From assembly GCF_000373645.1 (NCBI RefSeq), contig NZ_KB892009.1, positions 104,505-168,504 on the forward strand: a stretch of 64,000 bases of DNA. The letters are read 5' to 3'. The position numbers and the translations under genes are program-made. The notes under the pieces are model-generated. The model searched no databases and was not told where the DNA came from. It worked only from the letters and a program-made list of their open reading frames with translations. The stretch comes from Streptomyces sp. ATexAB-D23 (GTDB lineage Bacteria > Actinomycetota > Actinomycetes > Streptomycetales > Streptomycetaceae). This document shows positions 1 through 7,043 of the stretch, in pieces. The number at the start of each line of letters is the position of its first letter. Positions within the stretch are counted from its first letter, which is position 1.

Positions 1-1
1 C

Positions 2-700
2 GTGCAGGTGCGCGACAACTTTTTGCGCAACCAGGGTGACGACTCGCTCGCCATGTGGTCGCTGAACGCCGCCGACACCGACTCCGCCTTCGCGAACAAC
101 ACCATCTCCCAGCCCAACCTGGCGAACGGCATCGCCATCTACGGCGGCAGCGACATCACCGTCAAGGACAACCTGATCAGCGACACCAACGCCCTCGGCA
201 GCGGTATCGCCATCTCCAACCAGAAGTTCGCCGACCCGTTCTTCCCCCTCGGGGGCACCATCACCGTCTCCGGCAACACCCTCGTACGCACCGGGGCCGT
301 CAACCCCAACTGGGGGCACCCGATGGGCGCGCTGCGCGTGGACGCGTACGACAGCGCCATCGAGGCCAATGTGAACATCACCGGCACCACCATCAAGGAC
401 AGCCCCTACAGCGCCTACGAGTTCGTCTCCGGCGGCGGCACCGGCCAGGAGGTCAGGAACGTCACGGTCGACGGGTCGGACGTCGACGGGGTCGGCACGG
501 TCGTCGTCCAGGCCGAGACGCCCGGCGCCGTGACGATGTCGGACGTCACCGCGACCGGCGTCGGCGCGGCGGGCGTCTACAACTGCGCCTACCCCGAGGG
601 CTCCGGCACCTTCACGCTCACCGACGGCGGCGGCAACTCCGGCTGGGACACCACCTGGGACGACTGCTCCGCCTGGCCCGAGCCGGACAGCGGGAACTAG
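2..700 (+). CDS. GH87-like beta-helix glucanase, C-terminal part (cut by window start)
   Basis: The 5' end lies outside the window; only about 232 C-terminal residues are visible. The fragment is a right-handed parallel beta-helix with repeated short Asn/Gly turns (for example NNTIS and GIAIYGG). Its QGDDSLAMW stretch matches NTGDDALAVW of the next gene, so the two are paralogues. The adjacent Asp pair is the one I associate with the GH87 (mycodextranase/alpha-1,3-glucanase) active site. It is probably secreted, but the signal peptide cannot be seen. It ends 82 bases before the second copy and is on the same strand. The exact substrate is uncertain: alpha-1,3-glucan (fungal or bacterial wall, or biofilm polymer) is the family expectation. 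Confidence 0.75.
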   Translation: MQVRDNFLRNQGDDSLAMWSLNAADTDSAFANNTISQPNLANGIAIYGGSDITVKDNLISDTNALGSGIAISNQKFADPFFPLGGTITVSGNTLVRTGAVNPNWGHPMGALRVDAYDSAIEANVNITGTTIKDSPYSAYEFVSGGGTGQEVRNVTVDGSDVDGVGTVVVQAETPGAVTMSDVTATGVGAAGVYNCAYPEGSGTFTLTDGGGNSGWDTTWDDCSAWPEPDSGN

Positions 701-712
701 CGCCAAGTCGTA

Positions 713-771
713 TACATCACCCCCCCCACATCACCCCCCCCACATTTCCCCCCGCATCCCCCCCCACATCG
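713..771 (+). repeat. Four C-tracts in the leader of the GH87 gene
   Basis: Four runs of C (8, 8, 6 and 8 bases, at 720-727, 734-741, 748-753 and 758-765) are separated by short ACAT/CA spacers, giving a degenerate unit of about 13 bases. On the opposite strand these are four G-runs with loops of 4-6 bases, the layout of a potential G-quadruplex. The block ends just before the GAGAGGA ribosome binding site of the gene starting at 783. Confidence 0.8.
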
Positions 772-782
772 AGAGGAACACC

Positions 783-2705
783 GTGACAAGGAGAGACTGG
801 AGCAGGCGGAGCATCGCCGTCACGCTCGGCGCCACGCTGACCGCCGTCTGGCTGCTGCCGGCCGCCGCACACGGCGCGCCGGTGGTGTCCGCACCGACGG
901 CCGCCGCGGCCGACCGGGGCGCGCCGTCCCCGTACACCGAGTACGAGCTGGAGGACGGCACCTTCGACGGCACCCTGCTGGAGACGGACGCCACGCGTAC
1001 CTTCGGGCACACCAACTTCGCCACCGAGTCGTCGGGGCGCAAGTCGGTACGGCTCGACTCCACCGGCCAGTACGCGGAGTTCACGTCGACCGTCAGCACC
1101 AACTCGATCGTCGTCCGCAACTCCATACCCGACGCGCCGGGCGGAGGCGGCCAGGAGAAGACGCTGAGCCTCTACGCCGACGGCACGTTCGTGCAGAAGC
1201 TGGACCTGTCGTCCAAGCACAGCTGGCTGTACGGCAGCACGGACGACCCGGAAGGTCTGACGAACACCCCGGGCGGTGACGCGCGGCGCCTGTTCGACGA
1301 GTCGCACGCCCTGCTCGACAAGACCTATCCCGAGGGGACCACCTTCCGTCTCCAGCGGGACGCCGACGACGACGCCGCGTACTACGTGGTCGACCTGGTC
1401 GACCTGGAACAGGTGGCGCCGCCCGCGAGCAAGCCCGAGGAGTGCACCTCGATCACCGAGTACGGCGCGGTCCCGGACGACGGGAAGGACGACACGGACG
1501 CGATCCAGGCGGCCGTCACCGCCAACCAGAACGGTGAGATCGACTGTGTGTGGATCCCGGCCGGGCAGTGGCGCCAGGAACAGAAGATCCTCACCGACGA
1601 CCCGCAGGACCGAGGGGAGTACAACCAGGTCGGCATCCGTGATGTCACGATCCGGGGTGCCGGCATGTGGCACTCCCAGCTCTACTCCCTGACCCCGCCG
1701 CAGGACGCGGGCGGCATCAACCACCCGCACGAGGGCAACTTCGGCTTCGACATCGACGACAACACCAAGATCTCGGACATCGCGATCTTCGGCTCCGGCA
1801 CCATCCGGGGCGGTGACGGCAACGCCGAGGGCGGCGTCGGGCTCAACGGCCGCTTCGGCAAGAACACCAAGATCACCAACGTCTGGATCGAGCACGCCAA
1901 CGTCGGCACCTGGGTCGGCCGCGACTACAGCAACATCCCCGAGCTGTGGGGCCCCGGCGACGGGCTCGAATTCAGCGGGATGCGCATCCGCAACACCTAC
2001 GCGGACGGCATCAACTTCACCAACGGCACCCACAACTCCACCGTCACCGACTCCTCCTTCCGCAACACCGGGGACGACGCACTGGCCGTGTGGGCGAGCA
2101 AGTACGTCAAGGACCCGGCGGTCGACGTCGGTCACGACAACGTCTTCAGCAACAACACGATCCAGCTGCCCTGGCGGGCCAACGGCATCGCGGTGTACGG
2201 CGGCTACGGCAACAGGATCGAGAACAACCTGGTCTCCGACACCATGAACTACCCGGGCATCATGCTCGCCACGGACCACGACCCGGTGCCCTTCTCCGGG
2301 GAGACCCTGATCGCCAACAACGGGCTCTACCGCACGGGCGGGGCGTTCTGGAACGAGGACCAGGAGTTCGGCGCGATCACCCTGTTCGCGCAGGGCTCCG
2401 ACATCCCCGGCGTCACGATCCGCGACACCGACATCCAGGACTCGACGTACGACGGCATCCAGTTCAAGACCGGCGGGGGCGCGATGCCGGATGTACAGAT
2501 CAGCAACGTGACGATCTCCGGGTCCTCCAACGGCTCCGGCATCCTCGCCATGGGCGGCGCCCGAGGCAGCGCGACGCTCACCGATGTGACCATCAGCGGC
2601 TCGCGCGACGGAGACGTCCTGGTCGAACCCGGATCGCAGTTCGTGATCGACACGGGTGACACGCAGGCCACCGCCGGGACGCGGGGCAGCGGGCAGGGAC
2701 AGTAG
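783..2705 (+). CDS. Secreted GH87-like alpha-1,3-glucanase/mycodextranase with N-terminal CBM
   Basis: 640 aa, GTG start with GAGAGGA 6-7 bases upstream. Residues 1-42 form a twin-Arg-rich signal peptide ending near AAAHGA. About 54-210 look like a beta-sandwich carbohydrate-binding module (YELEDGTF opening, CBM6/35 style). From about 222 the hinge ITEYGAVPDDGKDDTDAI opens a right-handed parallel beta-helix of the pectate-lyase/GH28-like type. Asp408 (ADGIN) followed 23 residues later by Asp431-Asp432 (GDD) reproduces the spacing I remember for the three catalytic Asp of GH87 enzymes. Expected role: endo-hydrolysis of alpha-1,3-glucan outside the cell. It is the downstream member of a tandem pair and is followed by a strong hairpin shared with the convergent GDPD gene. 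Family assignment rests on motif memory; another beta-helix glycosidase is possible. Confidence 0.8.
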   Translation: MTRRDWSRRSIAVTLGATLTAVWLLPAAAHGAPVVSAPTAAAADRGAPSPYTEYELEDGTFDGTLLETDATRTFGHTNFATESSGRKSVRLDSTGQYAEFTSTVSTNSIVVRNSIPDAPGGGGQEKTLSLYADGTFVQKLDLSSKHSWLYGSTDDPEGLTNTPGGDARRLFDESHALLDKTYPEGTTFRLQRDADDDAAYYVVDLVDLEQVAPPASKPEECTSITEYGAVPDDGKDDTDAIQAAVTANQNGEIDCVWIPAGQWRQEQKILTDDPQDRGEYNQVGIRDVTIRGAGMWHSQLYSLTPPQDAGGINHPHEGNFGFDIDDNTKISDIAIFGSGTIRGGDGNAEGGVGLNGRFGKNTKITNVWIEHANVGTWVGRDYSNIPELWGPGDGLEFSGMRIRNTYADGINFTNGTHNSTVTDSSFRNTGDDALAVWASKYVKDPAVDVGHDNVFSNNTIQLPWRANGIAVYGGYGNRIENNLVSDTMNYPGIMLATDHDPVPFSGETLIANNGLYRTGGAFWNEDQEFGAITLFAQGSDIPGVTIRDTDIQDSTYDGIQFKTGGGAMPDVQISNVTISGSSNGSGILAMGGARGSATLTDVTISGSRDGDVLVEPGSQFVIDTGDTQATAGTRGSGQGQ

Positions 2706-2743
2706 CGACCCGGCGGCGGGGCCTCTCGCCCCGGCGCTCGGCG

Positions 2744-2781
2744 GGACCGCCTGGATCCGACTCCCCGGATCCGGGCGGTCC
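2744..2781. terminator. Bidirectional hairpin between GH87 and GDPD genes
   Basis: A 16-bp stem (one G-U) with a 6-base loop: left arm 2744-2759, right arm 2766-2781. It lies between two convergent stop codons, so it can end both transcripts. Confidence 0.8.
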
Positions 2782-2785
2782 TACG

Positions 2786-3490
2786 TCAACGGTCCTTTCG
2801 GGCGGCGGACTTCGCGATCACGGAGTGCAGCACATCGATCCGGTTGGTGGTGATGGAGTCCACGCCGTGCCGGATCAGCCGGCGCATCGTGCGACCGGTG
2901 TCCGCGGTCCAGGCCGAGACCAGCAGCCCGTCCCGGTGGTTGCGGTCCGCCAGCTCCGCACCGACCAGGCCGAAGCGGTAGTTCAGCCAGCGCGGCCGTA
3001 CCGCGTCCAGCAGGGCCGGGCGCGGCGGCGCGAGTGTCGTCCAGGTCATCGCGATCTCGGCGGACGGGTCGGCGGCCCGTACCCGCAGCATGGCCTGGGG
3101 GCCCGCGCAGTAGTACACCCGGTCACCGGCCCCGCACTCCCGCACCACCCCCACCGTCCGCCGCACCGACTCGTCCGTGGAACCGGGCAGATCGACCATC
3201 ACCCGGTGCGCCCCGACGGCGAGCAGCGCCTCGCGGAGCGTCGGCACACCGCCCGCCGTCAGCTCGGTCAGCTCCCGGTGGGTGAGCCGGTCCAGCCGCA
3301 GGTCACGGCCCCACAGCCGGTCCAGCGTGGCGTCGTGCAGCAGGACCGGCACCCCGTCGCGGGTGATCCGGACATCGACCTCGACCGCGTCCGCCCCCCG
3401 TTCGACGGCGGAGCGGACCGAGGGGAGGGTGTTCTCGCGGGCACGGTACGGATCGCCGCGATGGGCGACGGCGGTGACAGGCATGGGCAT
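2786..3490 (-). CDS. Glycerophosphodiester phosphodiesterase
   Basis: 234 aa, GDPD (UgpQ/GlpQ) fold. The N-terminal HRGDPYRARENT carries the first catalytic His and metal-binding Glu. EVDVRITRDGVPVLLHDATLD carries the Glu-x-Asp pair and the second catalytic His. It hydrolyses glycerophosphodiesters to glycerol-3-phosphate and an alcohol. No signal peptide or membrane segment is visible, so it is probably cytoplasmic. It starts 24 bases after the stop of the upstream deaminase gene on the same strand, so the two are probably co-transcribed. An in-frame ATG two codons downstream (3484) is an alternative start. Confidence 0.9.
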   Translation of the reverse strand: MPMPVTAVAHRGDPYRARENTLPSVRSAVERGADAVEVDVRITRDGVPVLLHDATLDRLWGRDLRLDRLTHRELTELTAGGVPTLREALLAVGAHRVMVDLPGSTDESVRRTVGVVRECGAGDRVYYCAGPQAMLRVRAADPSAEIAMTWTTLAPPRPALLDAVRPRWLNYRFGLVGAELADRNHRDGLLVSAWTADTGRTMRRLIRHGVDSITTNRIDVLHSVIAKSAARKDR

Positions 3491-3514
3491 GGGGCCATTG
3501 TCACCGCCGGGCGG

Positions 3515-4549
3515 TCACCGTCCGACGCTCGCCAGCCAGTTGTCCGTGTACGTGTCGATTTCGGCGGCCAGTGCGCGCTTGCCGGCCGGGTCGAGGAAGG
3601 ATGCCTCGACGGCGTTCTTCGCGACCGAGGCCAGGCCCCGTTCGTCGAGACCGAGGATGCGGGCGGCCACCGCGTACTCGTTGTTGAGGTCGGTGCCGAA
3701 CATGGGCGGGTCGTCGCTGTTGATCGTGACCAGCACGCCCGCCTGGACCATCTCCCTGACCGGGTGCTGCTCGATGTCCTTCACCGCCCGGGTGGCGATG
3801 TTCGACGTGGGGCAGACCTCCAGGGCGATGCGGTGCTCGGCGAGGTGGTCCAGCAGCTTGGCATCGGCCACCGAGCTGGTGCCGTGGCCGATGCGCTCGG
3901 CGCGCAGCGACGTCAGCGCGTCCCAGACGGTCTGCGGGCCCGTGGTCTCCCCGGCGTGCGGCACCGAGTGCAGGCCGGCGGCGATCGCGCGGTCGAAGTA
4001 GGGCTTGAACTGCGGGCGGTCCACGCCGATCTCCGGGCCGCCGAGCCCGAACGAGACGAGCCCCTCGGGCCGCAGGTCCACGGCGAGCCGGGTGGTCCCC
4101 TCGGCCGCTTCGAGACCGGCCTCGCCCGGGATGTCGAAGCACCAGCGCAGTACGACACCGAGCTCCCGCTCGGCTGCCTTGCGGGCGTCCTCTATGGCCT
4201 CCATGAAGCCCTGCTCAGGAATGCCGCGCCGGGTCGAGGAGAACGGGGTGACCGTCAGCTCCGCGTAACGGATGTTCTGCCGGGCCATGTCGCGGGCGAC
4301 CTCGAACGTCAGCAGCCGGACGTCCTCCGGGGTGCGGATCAGGTCCACGACCGAGAGATAGACCTCGATGAAGTGGCCGAAGTCGGTGAACGTGAAGTAG
4401 TCGGCCAGGGCCTCGGGGTCGGTGGGGACCTTGGAGTCGGGGTGGTGCGCGGCCAGCTCGGCGACGATGCGGGGCGAGGCCGACCCGACGTGGTGGACAT
4501 GGAGCTCGGCCTTGGGCAGCCCCGCGATGAAGGGGTGCAGATCGGTCAC
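3515..4549 (-). CDS. Adenosine deaminase superfamily; probable 6-aminodeoxyfutalosine deaminase
   Basis: 344 aa TIM-barrel deaminase. Metal-binding and catalytic motifs are present: ELHVHH near the N terminus, PHAGETTGP, IGHGTSS and INSDDPPMFGTD. The product is often annotated simply as adenosine deaminase. The HVHHVGSASP signature after the first metal motif (instead of HLEG/HLDG) is one I recall from Streptomyces enzymes assigned to the futalosine menaquinone pathway, where 6-amino-6-deoxyfutalosine is deaminated. That specificity is inference; adenosine remains possible. It is first gene of a two-gene minus-strand unit with the GDPD gene. Confidence 0.85.
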   Translation of the reverse strand: MTDLHPFIAGLPKAELHVHHVGSASPRIVAELAAHHPDSKVPTDPEALADYFTFTDFGHFIEVYLSVVDLIRTPEDVRLLTFEVARDMARQNIRYAELTVTPFSSTRRGIPEQGFMEAIEDARKAAERELGVVLRWCFDIPGEAGLEAAEGTTRLAVDLRPEGLVSFGLGGPEIGVDRPQFKPYFDRAIAAGLHSVPHAGETTGPQTVWDALTSLRAERIGHGTSSVADAKLLDHLAEHRIALEVCPTSNIATRAVKDIEQHPVREMVQAGVLVTINSDDPPMFGTDLNNEYAVAARILGLDERGLASVAKNAVEASFLDPAGKRALAAEIDTYTDNWLASVGR

Positions 4550-4675
4550 CGGGGCCTCCGTGGGCGTGGTGTGGTTACGGGCCGCCGACCGCCAGGGGGT
4601 GGCCGGGGCAGGGGACGGGAGTCATCGTAGGACGGGCCCGCCCGTAGCATGACCGCATCACGATGGGGGAGGCCC

Positions 4676-5503
4676 ATGCCAGACAACACAGAGCAGCCGT
4701 CGGACGGGGCCGCGTCGCGCGATCCGTGGGCTCCGCCGCAGTCCAGGGTGCCCCTGGACAAGAAGCCCGGTGCGGGCGGACCGCCGGCCGGAGGTACTCC
4801 GCAGGACGCCCACCCGCCGACGGCCGCGCCCGAGGGCACCCGCCCGCCGAGCGTGCACGATCAGCAGACGGTCGCCGCGATGCCGGGCGTGGGGACGGGC
4901 CCCGTGCCGCCCGCCGGCTTCGCCGCGCCGGAGACCGGGCAGCAGCCCGGGACCGTACCGATGCCGCCGGTCGGCCCGAACGGCCCGGGGCAGGCCCCGC
5001 CGCAGTACGGCTACCCGACCGGACAGACCCCGCAGTACGGTTACCCCGGCGCCCAGCCGCAGTACGGCTACCCGGCAGGTCAGGCGCCGCAGACACCGCA
5101 GTACGGCTACCCGGGCTACCCCGGCTACGGGCAGACCTGGGGCGGTCCGCAGCCCGCGAACGGGATGGGTGTCGCCGCGCTGGTGCTCGGCATCATCGCG
5201 ACGGCCGCCTTCTGCATGCTCGGCCTCGGGATCATCCTCGGCGTCCTCGCCCTGATCTTCGGGCTGATAGGCCGCGGCCGCGTCCGCGACGGCGTGGCCG
5301 ACAACGGCGGGGTGGCCCTGGCCGGCGTCATCCTCGGCTCGGTCGGGATCGTCATCAGCGCGGCGTTCCTGGGACTGACCATCTGGGCGGCGAACACCGA
5401 CGACGACGAGGGCGACGACCGGGTGTACGAAACGGTGCCGACCTCCCTGGTCGTCGAGGCGCCACGGCACACTCCGCTGGGGAGCGTCTCCCTCAAGGTT
5501 TGA
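4676..5503 (+). CDS. DUF4190 domain membrane protein with Gln-Tyr-Gly-Tyr-Pro repeats
   Basis: About 275 aa from the ATG preceded by GGGGGAGG; an in-frame ATG at 4649 is less likely. The N-terminal 160 residues are hydrophilic, Pro/Gly/Gln-rich and hold five QYGYP repeats (about 5001-5120). Then come the paired hydrophobic segments typical of DUF4190: MGVAALVLGIIATAAFCML...LGVLALIFGLIGRGR and GVALAGVILGSVGIVISAAFLGL. A short charged C-terminal tail (DDDEGDDR) follows. Such proteins are common in Streptomyces membranes and have no assigned biochemical role. Followed by a strong hairpin. Confidence 0.8.
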   Translation: MPDNTEQPSDGAASRDPWAPPQSRVPLDKKPGAGGPPAGGTPQDAHPPTAAPEGTRPPSVHDQQTVAAMPGVGTGPVPPAGFAAPETGQQPGTVPMPPVGPNGPGQAPPQYGYPTGQTPQYGYPGAQPQYGYPAGQAPQTPQYGYPGYPGYGQTWGGPQPANGMGVAALVLGIIATAAFCMLGLGIILGVLALIFGLIGRGRVRDGVADNGGVALAGVILGSVGIVISAAFLGLTIWAANTDDDEGDDRVYETVPTSLVVEAPRHTPLGSVSLKV

Positions 5504-5588
5504 GGGCGCGTCGAGGGGCCGTCGAGGGCCCGAGGCGTCGAGGCCCTCACGCCACGGTGCCCGGCCGCCCGGGACGGAGCCGGGCCAG

Positions 5589-5618
5589 GGGGCGGCGGGG
5601 ACCACTCCCCGCCGCCCC
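5589..5618. terminator. GC-rich hairpin between convergent genes
   Basis: Perfect 12-bp stem (5589-5600 with 5607-5618), 6-base loop, between the DUF4190 stop and the NADAR gene stop at 5622. It can serve both directions. Confidence 0.75.
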
Positions 5619-5621
5619 GCT

Positions 5622-6200
5622 TCATATGCCGTCGGCCCCGCCCCGCAGCCGCTCGCGCGCCTCCATCAGCGCGAAGCCCAGCAGATTCAGGCCCCGCCAT
5701 GTCGCGGGATCCTGCGCGCGCTGATCGTCCGCAGCGAGACCGATGCCCCAGATCCGGTCCAGCGGGCTCGCCTCCACCAGCACCCGGTCGCCCGTGCCCC
5801 GCAGGAACGCGCCCAGCTCCGGGTTCTGGCCGAACTTGTGGACGCTGCCCGCCACCACCAGCCTGTACCGCTCGCGCTCCCAGACCGCCTCGTCGAAGCC
5901 GCGCACCAGGCGGCCGACCTTCTTCGCCTCGGCGGGGCTCTTCGCCGCCACCGCCCGCCCGGCCGCCTCCTCGTCGCCGAAGAGCCGGGCCTTGCCGGCC
6001 ATCATCCAGTGCTCGGCCGACGCGTAGCCCACGCCGTCGACCGTGAACGGCGAGGGCCACCACTGGCTCAGGCAGCTCGCACCGATCCGGCCGTCCGGGC
6101 GCGGGCGGTGCCCCCAGAACAGCAGATACTTCACCTTCTCGCCGCGTGCGGCCGGCTCGGCAGGCGCCGCGGCACTCCGGACATCCCCCAGGTTTTCCAT
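5622..6200 (-). CDS. NADAR family protein (YbiA-like N-glycosidase)
   Basis: 192 aa from the ATG at 6200 (MENLGDV); the open frame extends further upstream but without family similarity. Core motifs: LLFWGHRP, CLSQWWPSPF, and YASAEHWMMAGKARLFGD with the conserved Glu, then HKFGQNPELGAFLRGTGDRVLVEASPLDRIWGIGL. The NADAR fold occurs in enzymes that hydrolyse N-glycosidic bonds. Characterised YbiA-type members clean up reactive riboflavin-pathway intermediates, and others act on ADP-ribosylated guanine in DNA. Which applies here is unknown. Divergently oriented to the next gene across a 209-base gap. Confidence 0.88.
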   Translation of the reverse strand: MENLGDVRSAAAPAEPAARGEKVKYLLFWGHRPRPDGRIGASCLSQWWPSPFTVDGVGYASAEHWMMAGKARLFGDEEAAGRAVAAKSPAEAKKVGRLVRGFDEAVWERERYRLVVAGSVHKFGQNPELGAFLRGTGDRVLVEASPLDRIWGIGLAADDQRAQDPATWRGLNLLGFALMEARERLRGGADGI

Positions 6201-6409
6201 GGCACGGAGTCTGTCACCCGCCACTGACAACGGGCCCGGCACAGCGGCGCGGACGCAGGTCACAGCCCTGTTCCCGGCGGTACCGCCCGCCGTGACGTAG
6301 ATCACTACCAATGAGTAGCCGAACCCGCGTCATGAATCGGTCCGGGCCCGCTCTCCCGAGGTGAACGCGCCGCAGACCTGCCGGCGCGACCGGAGACGAA
6401 GGGCGGGCC

Positions 6410-6868
6410 ATGAAGGGCTCGGAAGTCAGGGCAGCGGTCGAGTGGCTGGCATCGGCGGCACCCGATCCGGACGCCTGCCGGTGGGAGTGGGAGCGCGATC
6501 CGCGGGGGATCGCACTGCTGCCCGCCGGCAGGCGCTGGGACGTGCTGATTCTGCCGGGGGAGCTGGGCTATCCGACGCTCGACGTGCTCACCCGGCTCAT
6601 CGGCCGGCCGGGGCCGGTCCTCGCGGACTTCGGCGAGGCGAGGATGGGCTTCTTCGTGCCCGCGGGAACCGTCGCCCGCTGGGTCGGGACGGGCGTCCGG
6701 GGTGCGGGGCGGGGCACCTGGATCGTCGTACCGCATCCCGGTCGTCCGGTAGGGAAGGTGCGCTGGCTGGTGCCGCCCGACGGCTCCGGAACGCTCACCG
6801 ACGCCACATTGCTGGAGCTCGCCATGCACGAGGCCGCGGGCCGGGCCGCCGCAGATGGCGGAGGCTGA
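6410..6868 (+). CDS. Hypothetical protein, 152 aa
   Basis: ATG preceded by the purine-rich AAGGGCGGGCC. No signal peptide or membrane helix is visible. The sequence has the character of a small alpha/beta domain (WDVLILPGELGYPTLDVL, GPVLADFGEARMGFFVPAG, GTWIVVPHP, TDATLLELAMHEAAG). A distant likeness to the N-terminal fold of bifunctional primase-polymerase-like proteins crossed my mind but I cannot support it. It starts 41 bases after the GTAGATCACTACCAATGAGTAG stretch that may carry its promoter. Function unknown. Confidence 0.7.
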   Translation: MKGSEVRAAVEWLASAAPDPDACRWEWERDPRGIALLPAGRRWDVLILPGELGYPTLDVLTRLIGRPGPVLADFGEARMGFFVPAGTVARWVGTGVRGAGRGTWIVVPHPGRPVGKVRWLVPPDGSGTLTDATLLELAMHEAAGRAAADGGG

Positions 6869-6974
6869 ACTGCCTTATGGGTACGGGGAGTTGTGGGATG
6901 CCACAGAGCTGTTCAGGGGGTGTCGGCTTCCTGTTCCCGCGGGGCCGGGCTCGGGTGCGTCGCTGTCAGAGGTC

Positions 6975-7003
6975 TTGACAACCCGATTGGTCTGGACCAT
7001 GTT
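6975..7003 (+). promoter_or_regulatory. Chitinase promoter with DasR-type (dre) operator
   Basis: A TTGACA -35 box (6975-6980) and a CATGTT -10-like box (6998-7003) are 17 bases apart. The spacer and -10 are covered by the near-palindrome TTGGTCTGGACCAT (6987-7000). This matches the dre consensus, two TGGTC/GACCA half sites, bound by the GlcNAc-responsive repressor DasR in Streptomyces. Similar TGGTC-GACC repeats are known in chitinase promoters. Confidence 0.8.
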
Positions 7004-7043
7004 GTGCGCGCCGCACTCAATTCCCCCCTGTACGGAGGCCGTT

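Noticed and set aside
2656..2853. Short open frame across the GH87 stop and terminator
   Set aside because: Spans the hairpin and has no RBS or recognisable content.
6855..7043. Longer start for the chitinase
   Set aside because: The extension overlaps the promoter and operator and has no homology; the GTG at 7044 has a good SD and leads into the signal peptide.
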